Below are positions 1 to 11,475 of a stretch of DNA of 64,000 nt, in pieces. The position numbers and the translations under genes were made by a program. Origin of the DNA: Melieria omissa (Eukaryota; Arthropoda; Insecta; Diptera; Ulidiidae); assembly GCA_963971225.1 (NCBI GenBank), contig OZ020267.1, positions 84,371,648-84,435,647 on the forward strand, written 5' to 3'. Below the pieces are notes generated by a model, which had not been told where the DNA came from, did not search any database, and saw nothing but the letters and a program-made list of their open reading frames with translations. Within the stretch, counting starts at the first letter, position 1. Each line of letters begins with the position of its first letter.

Positions 1-176
1 TTAAGGGGTCAATTATTAATATGCACTTATGCATTTGGTGTTGACAAGCATTTTAGTGGTTGCACCCAAGTAGCAATTTTTTCAAAGTCACCGTTCCAAA
101 TCGATTTGCTTTCGAACCTTGGGGTATAGAAGGATGATTGATACCATTATAGAAAGCATACGAGTCTAGCTAAATC
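1..176 (+). repeat. Monomer sub-repeat 'a' (reference monomer)
   Basis: Begins at TTAAGGGG and runs to the next boundary, GAAAGCATACGAGTCTAGC, at about 150-170. It contains ACAAGCATTTTAGTGG and AATCGATTTGC, which align with counterparts in sub-repeats b (843) and c (1017) at similar offsets. Its 176-bp length matches theirs. It is one of the clearest internal sub-repeats of the 1.18-kb monomer. Confidence 0.7.
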
Positions 177-302
177 ATAAGGCATAATATTATTTAAATC
201 CGTTAACGGGTCGAGATTTAACAGCCATAATTTCGATCATGCTGCCGGTGGGATATTTTTTTTATTTACCAAATTGGTGAAAGGTGGTCACTCTGGCTTA
301 AT
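177..302 (+). repeat. Monomer sub-repeat 'd' (shortened, diverged)
   Basis: Follows the boundary CGAGTCTAGCTAAAT and ends at a similar boundary, GAAAGGTGGTCACTCTGGC (281-299). It is only about 126 bp, so it is either a deleted sub-repeat or a different sequence between two conserved boundaries. It holds the palindrome CCGTTAACGG at 200-209. Confidence 0.5.
200..209. other. Perfect 10-bp palindrome CCGTTAACGG, conserved in most monomers
   Basis: CCGTTAACGG reads identically on both strands. It recurs at the equivalent place in almost all full monomers; a CCGTTAACAG variant appears at 4743 and 8286. Its function is unknown. It may be a protein-binding site or simply a retained motif. Confidence 0.6.
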
Positions 303-595
303 TTTGACGCCATTTTGATTAAAGTGATTGTGCGTACTTAGGTTCCACAAGCATTTGATTGGTTATATAGATCAGAGGTGCATTCTTTCAATCAGTCGTT
401 GTTGTGACAGCAACGAAGCAACACGTGTGGGGGCTGCGCGGAGTTTTGTTTTGTTGCCTCAAGCAATTCTATGTATGAAAAAAAATTAGATGCTTTTGTT
501 GTTGTAGTTTTTGTGTGTATGCTTTTTTGTGTTGGCGATTGGTTGGCCTTTCGGCAATGTCAAATGGGAACATTATATTTTTTTCACTTATAATT
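303..595 (+). repeat. Monomer segment 'e' with GTTGTTG hairpin and E-box-like palindrome
   Basis: Starts after CTCTGGCTTAATTTTG and includes CCACAAGCATTTGATTGG, which resembles the ACAAGCATTTTA block of the other sub-repeats. The second half diverges. It contains an imperfect inverted repeat, CGTTGTTGTGACAGCAACG, the 8-bp palindrome ACACGTGT near 421-428, and a TTGTTGTTG-rich stretch. The second half may be an old insertion into a sub-repeat; that is inference. Confidence 0.45.
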
Positions 596-842
596 TTAAG
601 GGTCAAGCGAAATGCACAATGTGCTTTCAACTAATTCAACTAATTAAATAATTTGTTTGCATTTTTTTTGGGCAACTTTACATGTATTGGTTTTTGCTTT
701 TCCATAAGAAGATTTTGGGCACCCCCTGATATAGATGTATCATGTGGTCGATATCACTTTTCCACAACGAAATTCTCCTTCATTATTTGAGATAGCGAGA
801 AGATTGACCCCATTTATGAAAGCTCAAAACTCCAGCTAGGTT
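596..842 (+). repeat. Monomer segment 'f', site of both DNA-transposon insertions in sister monomers
   Basis: Starts at TTAAGGGTCAAGC and ends before CTCCAGCTAGGTTTTAAGG. It includes a T-run of variable length, a potential TGTGG/CCACA stem, and the CTGATATAGATGTATCATG stretch (about 727-745). The equivalent position is interrupted by the hAT-like element at 30412 and the Tc1/mariner-like element at 49565. Confidence 0.6.
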
Positions 843-1016
843 TTAAGGTTATTATTTTTTCTATAAACCTAGAATCATCATATTTTACAAGCATTTTATC
901 GATTTTGCAGTAGGCAGCCATTTAATGTCACTCTTGCGCATCGATCTGTTCATGATTGCCGAATAGTAATCAAATTATTGATTTAATTTGATAAAGCTGC
1001 AATCTCTAGCTACATT
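843..1016 (+). repeat. Monomer sub-repeat 'b'
   Basis: 174 bp, starting TTAAGGTTATT. It contains ACAAGCATTTTATCG and CTTGCGCATCGATCTG and ends at AAAGCTGCAATCTCTAGC. These blocks match sub-repeat c in the same order and spacing: TAAGCACTTTAGTGG, CTTGCGCATCGATATG, AAGCATAAGACTCTGGC. Confidence 0.75.
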
Positions 1017-1199
1017 TTAAGGGGTTTTTTATTAACGTAACCCATACCGTTTGGAATCTATAAGCACTTTAGTGGTGAGTGTGTATTTTGTAATAGGCAG
1101 TTTTTCAATGTTATCCTTGCGCATCGATATGCTCATTATTCCTGAAGGATAATGAAAAGTTAGGGACCAATATAAAAAGCATAAGACTCTGGCTAAATT
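1017..1199 (+). repeat. Monomer sub-repeat 'c'
   Basis: 183 bp, starting TTAAGGGGTTTTTTATT and ending GAAAGCATAAGACTCTGGC before the next monomer. It contains a TTATCCT / AGGATAA inverted repeat flanking the CGCATCGATATGC block, which could form a short stem. Together with 'a' and 'b' it supports an ancestral unit of about 175-183 bp. Confidence 0.75.
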
Positions 1200-3560
1200 T
1201 TAAGGGGTCAATTATTAATATGCACTTATGCATTTGGTGTTGACAAGCATTTTAGTGGTTGCACCCAAGTAGCAATTTTTTCAAAGTCACCGTTCCAAAT
1301 CGATTTGCTTTCGAACCTTGGGGTATAGAAGGATGATTGATACCATTATAGAAAGCATACGAGTCTAGCTAAATAATAAGGCATAATATTATTAAAATCC
1401 GTTAACGGGTCGAGATTTAACAGCCATAATTTCGATCATGCTGCCGGTGGGATATTTTTTGTATTTACCAAATTGGTGAAAGGTGGTCACTCTGGCTTAA
1501 TTTTGACGCCATTTTGATTAAAGTGATTGTGCGTACTTAGGTTCCACAAGCATTTGATTGGTTATATAGATCAGAGGTGCATTCTTTCAATCAGTCGTTG
1601 TTGTGACAGCAACGAAGCAACACGTGTGGGGCTGCGCGGATTTTTGTTTTGTTTGCTCAAGAAATTGTATGTATGAAAAAAAATTAGATGCTTTTGTTGT
1701 TGTAGTTTTTGTTTTGGCGATTGGTTGGCCTTTCGGCAATGACAAATGGGAACATTATATTTTTTTCACTTATAATTTTAAGGGTCAAGCGAAATGCACA
1801 ATGTGCTTTCAACTAATTCAATTAATTAAATAATTTGTTTGCATATTTTTGGGCAACTTTACATGTATTGGTTTTTACTTTTCCATAAGAATATTTTAGG
1901 CACCGCTAATATAGATGTATCATGTGGTCGATATCACTTTTCCACAACGAAATTCTCCTGCATTATTTGAGATAGCGAGAAGATTGACCCCATTTATGAA
2001 AGCTCGAAACTCCAGCTAGGTTTTAAGGTTATTATTTTTTCTATAAACCTAGACTCATCATATTTTACAAGCATTTTATCGATTTTGCAGTAGGCAGCCA
2101 TTTAATGTCACTCTTGCGCATCGATCTGTTCATGATTGCCGAATAGTAATCAAATTATTGATTTAATTTGATAAAGCTGCAATCTCTAGCTACATTTTAA
2201 GGGGTTTTTTATTAACGTAACCCATACCGTTTGGAATCTATAAGCACTTTAGTGGTGAGTGTGTATTTTGTAATAGGCAGTTTTTCAATGTTATCCTTGC
2301 GCATCGATATGCTCATTATTCCTGAAGGATAATGAAAAGTTAGGGACCAATATAGAAAGCATAAGACTCTGGCTAAATTTTAAGGGGTCAATTATTAATA
2401 TGCACTTATGCATTTGGTGTTGACAAGCATTTTAGTGGTTGCACCCAAGTAGCAATTTTTTCAAAGTCACCGTTCCAAAACGATTTGCTTTCGAACCTTG
2501 GGGTATAGAAGGATGATTGTTACCATTATAGAAAGCATACGAGTCTAGCTAAATAATAAGGCATAATATTATTAAAATCCGTTAACGGGTCGAGGATTAA
2601 CAGCCATAATTTCGATCATGCTGGCGGTGGGATATTTTTTTTATTTACCAAATTGGTGAAAGGTGGTCACTCTGGCTTAATTTTGACGCCATTTTGATTG
2701 AAGTGATTGTGCATACTTAGGTTGCACAAGCATTTGATTGGTTATATAGATCAGAGGTGCATTCTTTCAATCAGTCGTTGTTGTGACAGCAACGAAGCAA
2801 CACGTGTGGGGGCTGCGCGGATTTTTGTTTTGTTGCCTCAAGAAATTGTATGTATGAAAAAAAATTAGATGCTTTTGTTGTTGTAGTTTTTGTTTTGGCG
2901 ATTGGTTGGCCTTTCGGCAATGTCAAATGGGAACATTATATTTTTTTCACTTATAATTTTAAGGGTCAAGCGAAATGCACAATGTGCTTTCAACTAATTG
3001 AATTAATTAAATAATTTGTTTGCATTTTTTTGGGCAACTTTAAATGTATTGGTTTTTGCTTTTCCATAAGAAGATTTTGGGCACCCCTGATATAGATGTA
3101 TCATGTGGTCGATGTCACCTTTCCACAACAAAATTCTCCTGCATTATTTGAGATAACGGGAAGATTGACCCCATTTATGAAAGCTCAAAACTCCAGCTAG
3201 GTTTTAAGGTTATTATTTTTTCTATAAACCTAGAATCATCATATTTTACAAGTATTTTATCGATTTTGCAGTAGGCAGCCATTTAATGTCACCCTTGCGC
3301 ATCGATCTGTTCATGATTGCCGAATAGTAATTAAATTATTGATTTAATTTGATAAAGCTGCAATCTCTAGCTACATTTTAAGGGGTTTTTTATTAACGTA
3401 AGCCATACCGTTTGGAATCTATAAGCACTTTAGTGGTGAGTGTGTATTTTGTAATAGGCAGTTTTTCAATGTTATCCTTGCGCATCGATATGCTCATTAT
3501 TCCTGAAGGATAATGAAAAGTTAGGGACCAATATAGAAAGCATAAGACTCTGGCTAAATT

Positions 3561-6500
3561 TTAAGGGGTCAATTATTAATATGCACTTATGCATTTGGTG
3601 TTGACAAGCATTTTAGTGGTTGCACCCAAGTAGCAATTTTTTCAAAGTCACCGTTCCAAATTGATTTGCTTTCGAACCTTGGGGTATAGAAGGATGATTG
3701 ATACCATTATAGAAAGCATACGAGTCTAGCTAAATCATAAGGCATAATATTATTAAAATCCGTTAACGGGTCGAGATTTAACAGCCATAATTTCGATCAT
3801 GCTGCCGGTGGGATATTTTTTTTATTTACCAAATTGGTGAAAGGTGGTCACTCTGGCTTAATTTTGACGCCATTTTGATTAAAGTGATTAGGCGTACTTA
3901 GGTTCCACAAGCATTTGATTGGTTATATAGATCAGAGGTGCATTCTTTCAATCAGTAGTTGTTGTGACAGCAACGAAGCAACACGTGTGGGGGCTGCGCG
4001 GATTTTTGTTTTGTTTCCTCAAGAAATTGTATGTATGAAAAAAAATTAGATGCTTTTGTTGTTGTAGTTTTTGTTTTGGCGATTGGTTGGCCTTTCGGCA
4101 ATGACAAATGGGAACATTATATTTTTTTCACTTATAATTTTAAGGGTCAAGCGAAATGCACAATGTGCTTTCAACTAATTCAACTAATTAAATAATTTGT
4201 TTGCATGTTTTTTGGGCAACTTTACATGTATTGGTTTTTGCTTTTCCATAAGAAGATTTTGGGCACCCCTGATATAGATGTATCATGTGGTCGATATCAC
4301 TTTTCCACAACGAAATTCTCCTGCATTATCTGAGATAGCGAGAAGATTGACCCCATTTATGAAAGCTCAAAACTCCAGCTAGGTTTTAAGGTTATTATTT
4401 TTTCTATAAACCTAGAATCATCATATTTTACAAGCATTTTATCGATTTTGCAGTAGGCAGCCATTTAATGTCACCCTTGCGCATCGCTCTGTTCATGATT
4501 GCCGAATAGTAATCAAATTATTGATTTAATTTGATAAAGCTGCGATCTCTAGCTACATTTTAAGGGGTTTTTTATTAACGTAACCCATACCGTTTGGAAT
4601 CTATAAGCACTTTAGTGGTGAGTGTGTATTTTGTAATAGGCAGTTTTTCAATGTTATCCTTGCGCATCGATATGCTCATTATTCCTGAAGGATAATGAAA
4701 AGGTAGGGACCAATATAGAAAGCATAAGACTCTGGCTAAATTTTAAGGGGTCAATTATTAATATGCACTTATGCATTTGGTGTTGACAAGCATTTTAGTG
4801 GTTGCACCCAAGTAGCAATTTTTTCAAAGTCACCGTTCCAAATCGATTTGCTTTCGAACCTTGGGGTATAGAAGGATGATTGATACAATTATAGAAAGCA
4901 TACGAGTCTAGCTAAATAATAAGGCATAATATTATTAAAATCCGTTAACAGGTCGAGGATTAACAGCCATAATTTCGATCATGCTGGCGGCGGGATATTT
5001 TTTTTATTTACCAAATTGGTGAAAGGTGGTCACTCTGGCTTAATTTTGACGCCATTTTGATTAAAGTGATTGTGCATACTTAGGTTGCACAAGCATTTGA
5101 TTGGTTATATAGATCAGAGGTGCATTCTTTCAATCAGTCGTTGTTGTGACAGCAACGAAGCAACACGTGTGGGGGCTGCGCGGATTTTTGTTTTGTTGCC
5201 TCAAGAAATTCTATGTATGAAAAAAAATTAGATGCTTTTGTTGTTGTAGTTTTTGTTTTGGCGATTGGTTGGCCTTTCGGCAATGACAAATGGGAACATT
5301 ATATTTTTTTCACTTATAATTTTAAGGGTCAAGCGAAATGCACAATGTGCTTTCAACTAATTCAATTAATTAAATAATTTGTTTGCATTTTTTGGGCAAC
5401 TTTACATGTATTGGTTTGTGCTTTTCCATAAGAACATTTTGGGCACCCCTGATATAGATGTATCATGTGGTCGATATCACTTTTCCACAACGAAATTCTC
5501 CTGCATTATTTGAGATAACGAGAAGATTGACCCCATTTATGAAAGCTCAAAACTCCAGCTAGGTTTTAAGGTTATTATTTTTTCTATAAACCTAGAATCA
5601 TCATAGTTTACAAGCATTTTATCGATTTTGCAGTAGGCAGCCATTTAATGTCACCCTTGCGCATCGATCTGTTCATGATTGCCGAATAGTAATCAAATTA
5701 TTGATTTAATTTGATAAAGCTGCAATCTCTAGCTACATTTTAAGTGGTTTTTTTTATTAACGTAACCCATACCGTTTGGAATCTATAAGCACTTTAGTGG
5801 TGAGTGTGTATTTTGTAATAGGCAGTTTTTCAATGTTATCCTTGCGCATCGATATGCTCATTATTCCTGAAGGATAATGAAAAGGTAGGGACCAATATAG
5901 AAAGCATAAGACTCTGGCTAAATTTTAAGGGGTCAATTATTAATATGCACTTATGCATTTGGTGTTGACAAGCATTTTAGTGGTTGCACCCAAGTAGCAA
6001 TTTTTTCAAAGTCACCGTTCCAAATCGATTTGCTTTCGAACCTTGGGGTATAGAAGGATGATTGATACCATTATAGAAAGCATACGAGTCTAGCTAAATA
6101 ATAAGGCATAATATTATTAAAATCCGTTAACGGGTCGAGATTTAACAGCCATAATTTCGATCATGCTGCTGGTGGGATATTTTTTGTATTTACCAAATTG
6201 GTGAAAGGTGGTCACTCTGGCTTAATTTTGACGCCATTTTGATTAAAGTGATTGTGCATACCTAGGTTGCACAAGCATTTGATTGGTTATATAGATCAGA
6301 GGTGCATTCTTTCAATCAGTCGTTGTTGTGACAGCAACGAAGCAACACGTGTGGGGGCTGCGCGGATTTTTGTTTTGTTGCCTCAAGAAATTCTATGTAT
6401 GAAAAAAAATTAGTGCTTTTGTTGTTGTAGTTTTTGTTTTGGCGATTGGTTGGCCTTTCGGCAAAGACAAATGGGAACATTATATTTTTTTCACTTATAA

Positions 6501-7103
6501 TTTTAAGGGTCAAGCGAAATGCACAATGTGCTTTCAACTAATTCAATTAATTAAATAATTTGTTTGCATTTTTTGGGCAACTTTACATGTATTGGTTTTT
6601 GCTTTTCCATAAGAATATTTTGGGCACCCCTGATATAGATGTATCATGTGGTCGATGTCACCTTTCCACAAAGAAATTCTCCTGCATTATTTGAGATAAC
6701 GGGAAGATTGACCCCATTTATGAAAGCTCAAAACTCCAGCTAGGTTTTAAGGTTATTATTTTTTCTATAAACCTAGAATCATCATATTTTACAAGTATTT
6801 TATCGATTTTGCAGTAGGCAGCCATTTAATGTCACCCTTGCGCATCGATCTGTTCATGATTGCCGAATAGTAATTAAATTATTGATTTAATTTGATAAAG
6901 CTGCAATCTCTAGCTACATTTTAAGGGGTTTTTTATTAACGTAACCCATACCGTTTGGAATCTATAAGCACTTTAGTGGTGAGTGTGTATTTTGTAATAG
7001 GCAGTTTTTCAATGTTATCCTTGCGCATCGATATGCTCATTATTCCTGAAGGATAATGAAAAGTTAGGGACCAATATAGAAAGCATAAGACTCTGGCTAA
7101 ATT
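3561..7103 (+). repeat. Three-monomer block related to the start of HOR A
   Basis: Monomers 3561 (1182 bp), 4743 (1182 bp) and 5925 (1179 bp). The first shares diagnostic variants with the monomers at 7104 and 12864: GATTAGGCGTAC, CAATCAGTAGTTG and GCATCGCTCTG. The second shares GGCGGCGGG with those at 8286 and 14046. The block is therefore an approximate 3543-bp duplication of the sequence that follows, lacking the SINE monomer. Confidence 0.8.
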
Positions 7104-10100
7104 TTAAGGGGTCAATTATTAATATGCACTTATGCATTTGGTGTTGACAAGCATTTTAGTGGTTGCACCCAAGTAGCAATTTTTTCAAAGTCACCGTTCC
7201 AAATTGATTTGCTTTCGAACCTTGGGGTATAGAAGGATGATTGATACCATTATAGAAAGCATACGAGTCTAGCTAAATCATAAGGCATAATATTATTAAA
7301 ATCCGTTAACGGGTCGAGATTTAACAGCCATAATTTCGATCATGCTGCCGGTGGGATATTTTTTTTATTTACCAAATTGGTGAAAGGTGGTCACTCTGGC
7401 TTAATTTTGACGCCATTTTGATTAAAGTGATTAGGCGTACTTAGGTTCCACAAGCATTTGATTGGTTATATAGATCAGAGGTGCATTCTTTCAATCAGTA
7501 GTTGTTGTGACAGCAACGAAGCAACACGTGTGGGGGCTGCGCGGATTTTTGTTTTGTTTCCTCAAGAAATTGTATGTATGAAAAAAAATTAGATGCTTTT
7601 GTTGTTGTAGTTTTTGTTTTGGCGATTGGTTGGCCTTTCGGCAATGACAAATGGGAACATTATATTTTTTTCACTTATAATTTTAAGGGTCAAGCGAAAT
7701 GCACAATGTGCTTTCAACTAATTCAACTAATTAAATAATTTGTTTGCATGTTTTTTGGGCAACTTTACATGTATTGGTTTTTGCTTTTCCATAAGAAGAT
7801 TTTGGGCACCCCTGATATAGATGTATCATGTGGTCGATATCACTTTTCCACAACGAAATTCTCCTGCATTATCTGAGATAGCGAGAAGATTGACCCCATT
7901 TATGAAAGCTCAAAACTCCAGCTAGGTTTTAAGGTTATTATTTTTTCTATAAACCTAGAATCATCATATTTTACAAGCATTTTATCGATTTTGCAGTAGG
8001 CAGCCATTTAATGTCACCCTTGCGCATCGCTCTGTTCATGATTGCCGAATAGTAATCAAATTATTGATTTAATTTGATAAAGCTGCGATCTCTAGCTACA
8101 TTTTAAGGGGTTTTTTATTAACGTAACCCATACCGTTTGGAATCTATAAGCACTTTAGTGGTGAGTGTGTATTTTGTAATAGGCAGTTTTTCAATGTTAT
8201 CCTTGCGCATCGATATGCTCATTATTCCTGAAGGATAATGAAAAGGTAGGGACCAATATAGAAAGCATAAGACTCTGGCTAAATTTTAAGGGGTAAATTA
8301 TTAATATGTACTTATGCATTTGGTGTTGACAAGCATTTTAGTGGTTGCACCCAAGTAGCGATTTTTTCAAAGTCACCGTTCCAAATCGATTTGCTTTCGA
8401 ACCTTGGGGTATAGAAGGATGATTGATACAATTATAGAAAGCATACGAGTCTAGCTAAATAATAAGGCATAATATTATTAAAATCCGTTAACAGGTCGAG
8501 GATTAACAGCCATAATTTCGATCATGCTGGCGGCGGGATATTTTTTTTATTTACCAAATTGGTGAAAGGTGGTCACTCTGGCTTAATTTTGACGCCATTT
8601 TGATTAAAGTGATTGTGCATACTTAGGTTGCACAAGCATTTGATTGGTTATATAGATCAGAGGTGCATTCTTTCAATCAGTCGTTGTTGTGACAGCAACG
8701 AAGCAACACGTGTGGGGGCTGCGCGGATTTTTGTTTTGTTGCCTCAAGAAATTCTATGTATGAAAAAAAATTAGATGCTTTTGTTGTTGTAGTTTTTGTT
8801 TTGGCGATTGGTTGGCCTTTCGGCAATGACAAATGGGAACATTATATTTTTTTCACTTATAATTTTAAGGGTCAAGCGAAATGCACAATGTGCTTTCAAC
8901 TAATTCAATTAATTAAATAATTTGTTTGCATTTTTTGGGCAACTTTACATGTATTGGTTTGTGCTTTTCCATAAGAACATTTTGGGCACCCCTGATATAG
9001 ATGTATCATGTGGTCGATATCACTTTTCCACAACGAAATTCTCCTGCATTATTTGAGATAACGAGAAGATTGACCCCATTTATGAAAGCTCAAAACTCCA
9101 GCTAGGTTTTAAGGTTATTATTTTTTCTATAAACCTAGAATCATCATAGTTTACAAGCATTTTATCGATTTTGCAGTAGGCAGCCATTTAATGTCACCCT
9201 TGCGCATCGATCTGTTCATGATTGCCGAATAGTAATCAAATTATTGATTTAATTTGATAAAGCTGCAATCTCTAGCTACATTTTAAGGGGTTTTTTTATT
9301 AACGTAACCCATACCGTTTGGAATCTATAAGCACTTTAGTGGTGAGTGTGTATTTTGTAATAGGCAGTTTTTCAATGTTATCCTTGCGCATCGATATGCT
9401 CATTATTCCTGAAGGATAATGAAAAGGTAGGGACCAATATAGAAAGCATAAGACTCTGGCTAAATTTTAAGGGGTCAATTATTAATATGCACTTATGCAT
9501 TTGGTGTTGACAAGCATTTTAGTGGTTGCACCCAAGTAGCAATTTTTTCAAAGTCACCGTTCCAAATCGATTTGCTTTCGAACCTTGGGGTATAGAAGGA
9601 TGATTGATACCATTATAGAAAGCATACGAGTCTAGCTAAATAATAAGGCATAATATTATTAAAATCCGTTAACGGGTCGAGATTTAACAGCCATAATTTC
9701 GATCATGCTGCTGGTGGGATATTTTTTTTATTTACCAAATTGGTGAAAGGTGGTCACTCTCGCTTAATTTTGACGCCATTTTGATTAAAGTGATTGTGCG
9801 TACTTAGGTTCCACAAGCATTTGATTGGTTATATAGATCAGAGGTGCATTCTTTCAATCAGTCGTTGTTGTGACAGCAACGAAGCAACACGTGTGGGGGC
9901 TGCGCCGATTTTTGTTTTGTTGCCTCAAGAAATTGTATGTATGAAAAAAAATTAGATGCTTTTGTTGTTGTAGTTTTTGTTTTGGCGATTGGTTGGCCTT
10001 TCGGCAATGACAAATGGGAACATTATATTTTTTCACTTATAATTTTAAGGGTCAAGCGAAATGCACAATGTGCTTTCAACTAATTAAATAATTTGTTTGC

Positions 10101-11148
10101 ATTTTTTTTGGGCAACTTTACATGTATTGGTTTTTGCTTTTCCATAAGAAGATTTTGGGCACCCCTGATATAGATGTATCATGTGGTCGATATCACTTTT
10201 CCACAAAGAAATTCTCCTGCATTATTTGAGATAGCGAGAAGATTGACCCCATTTATGAAAACTCAAAACTCCAGCTAGGTTTTAAGGTTATTATTTTTTC
10301 TATAAACCTAGAATCATCATATTTTACAAGCATTTTATCGATTTTGCAGTAGGCAGCCATTTAATGTCACTCTTGTGCATCAATCTGTTCATGATTGCCG
10401 AATAGTAATCAAATTATTGATTTAATTTGATAAAGCTGCAATCTCTAGCTACATTTTAAGGGGTTTTTTATTAACGTAACCCATACCGTGTGGAATCTAT
10501 AAGCACTTTAGTGGTGAGTGTGTATTTTGTAATAGGCAGTTTTTCAATGTTTTCCTTGCGCATCGATATGCTCATTATTCCTGAAGGATAATGAAAAGTT
10601 AGGGACCAATATAGAAAGCATAAGACTCTGGCTAAATTTTAAGGGGTAAATTATTAATATGCACTTATGCATTTGGTGTTGCCAAGCATTTTAGTGGTTG
10701 CACCCAAGTAGCAATTTTTTCAAAGTCACCGTTCCAAATCGATTTGCTTTCGAACCTTGGGGTATAGAAGGATGATTGATACCATTATAGAAAGCATACG
10801 AGTCTAGCTAAATAATAAGGCATAATATTATTAAAATCCGTTAACGGGTCGAGATTTAAGAGCCATAATTTCGATCATGCTGCCGGTGGGATATTTTTTT
10901 TATTTACCAAATTGGTGAAAGGTGGTCACTCTGGCTTAATTTGGACGTCATTTTGATTAAAGTGATTATGCGTACTTAGGTTCCACAAGCATTTGATTGG
11001 TTATATAGATCAGAGGTAAACTCTTTCAATCAGTCGTTGTTGTGACAGCAACGAAGCAACACGTGTGGGGGCTCCGCGGCAGCCATTTATGTCACTCTTG
11101 CGCATCGATCTGTTCATGATTGCCGAATAGTAAGTAGAGTAGTAGACA

Positions 11149-11475
11149 GCCGCCGTGGCTCAGTTGGTTAGTGCGCGGCCCAAGCGAGTCGCATGCAGAG
11201 CGACGCTAGTTCGAATTCTGCATGTAGTAACACCAAAAAAAAATAACGGGGAACTCGTTTTCTCTTTCGGTGGCTGTCCTCTCAGCTGGAAATGGCAAAC
11301 CTCTGAGAGTAAAAATTGCCTATGAAAAAGCTCCCAACCTGCCGTTCGGAACCGGCATAAAACTGTAGGTCCCTTCCACCCGCGTACAAAATTCGCACGC
11401 ACAACACGGGTGGTTGCGGGAAGCTAGGCCTTAGTCTCGCGTAAGCGGGCTGTCGTGCCAATCAATTATTATTAT
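11149..11475 (+). mobile_element. tRNA-derived SINE, copy 1
   Basis: 327 bp of non-satellite sequence. The head looks like a tRNA 5' half: TGGCTCAGTTGG is a perfect box A, and AGTTCGAATTC about 40 bp later is a near-consensus box B. A short A9 run, a GC-richer body containing GGAAATGGCAAACCTC and CTGCCGTTCGGAACCGGC, and a (TTA)n-like tail follow. From memory the body resembles SINE cores common in higher flies; this is unchecked. Transcription would be by RNA polymerase III, and mobility would need a LINE partner. The 5' flank is GTAGAGTAGTAGACA and the 3' flank is satellite; no target-site duplication is visible. Open frames on either strand here are accidental. Confidence 0.82.
11156..11218 (+). 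promoter_or_regulatory. Internal Pol III promoter (box A and box B) of SINE copy 1
   Basis: Box A TGGCTCAGTTGG at 11156-11167 fits TRGCNNAGYNGG. Box B AGTTCGAATTC at 11208-11218 fits GGTTCGANTCC at most positions. The spacing is typical of tRNA genes and tRNA-derived SINEs. The same pair is present in the six other copies. Confidence 0.75.

Larger units (their letters stand above)
1..3560 (+). repeat. Three plain satellite monomers at the left edge
   Basis: Monomers 1-1199, 1200-2379 and 2380-3560. The first carries a 16-bp insertion (GTGTGTATGC followed by a T run) near 510-530 that the next two lack. The frame open at 1603-1833 in the second monomer is satellite sequence and not a gene. 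There is no SINE, large deletion or other insertion here. Confidence 0.9.

Noticed and set aside
110..130. CENP-B box-like TTCGAACCTTGGGGT
   Set aside because: It differs from the TTCGnnnnAnnCGGG core at two essential positions, so there is no support for a CENP-B site.
720..800. Hammerhead ribozyme, as found in some animal satellites
   Set aside because: CTGATATAGATG, a TGTGG/CCACA stem and CGAAA look superficially similar, but the invariant CUGANGA core is not present. CTGAAGGATAATGAAA in sub-repeat c also lacks the core A and a stem II.
11149..11235. Functional tRNA gene
   Set aside because: Box A and box B are present, but I could not see a consistent cloverleaf acceptor stem. The sequence continues into a SINE body with an A-run and a TTATTA tail.
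11160..11402. 80-codon minus-strand frame (MRANFVRG...) repeated in the SINE copies, and a 70-codon plus frame at 28025-28237
   Set aside because: Both are accidental frames in a tRNA-derived SINE. Copy 4 shows they shift with one A in a homopolymer.
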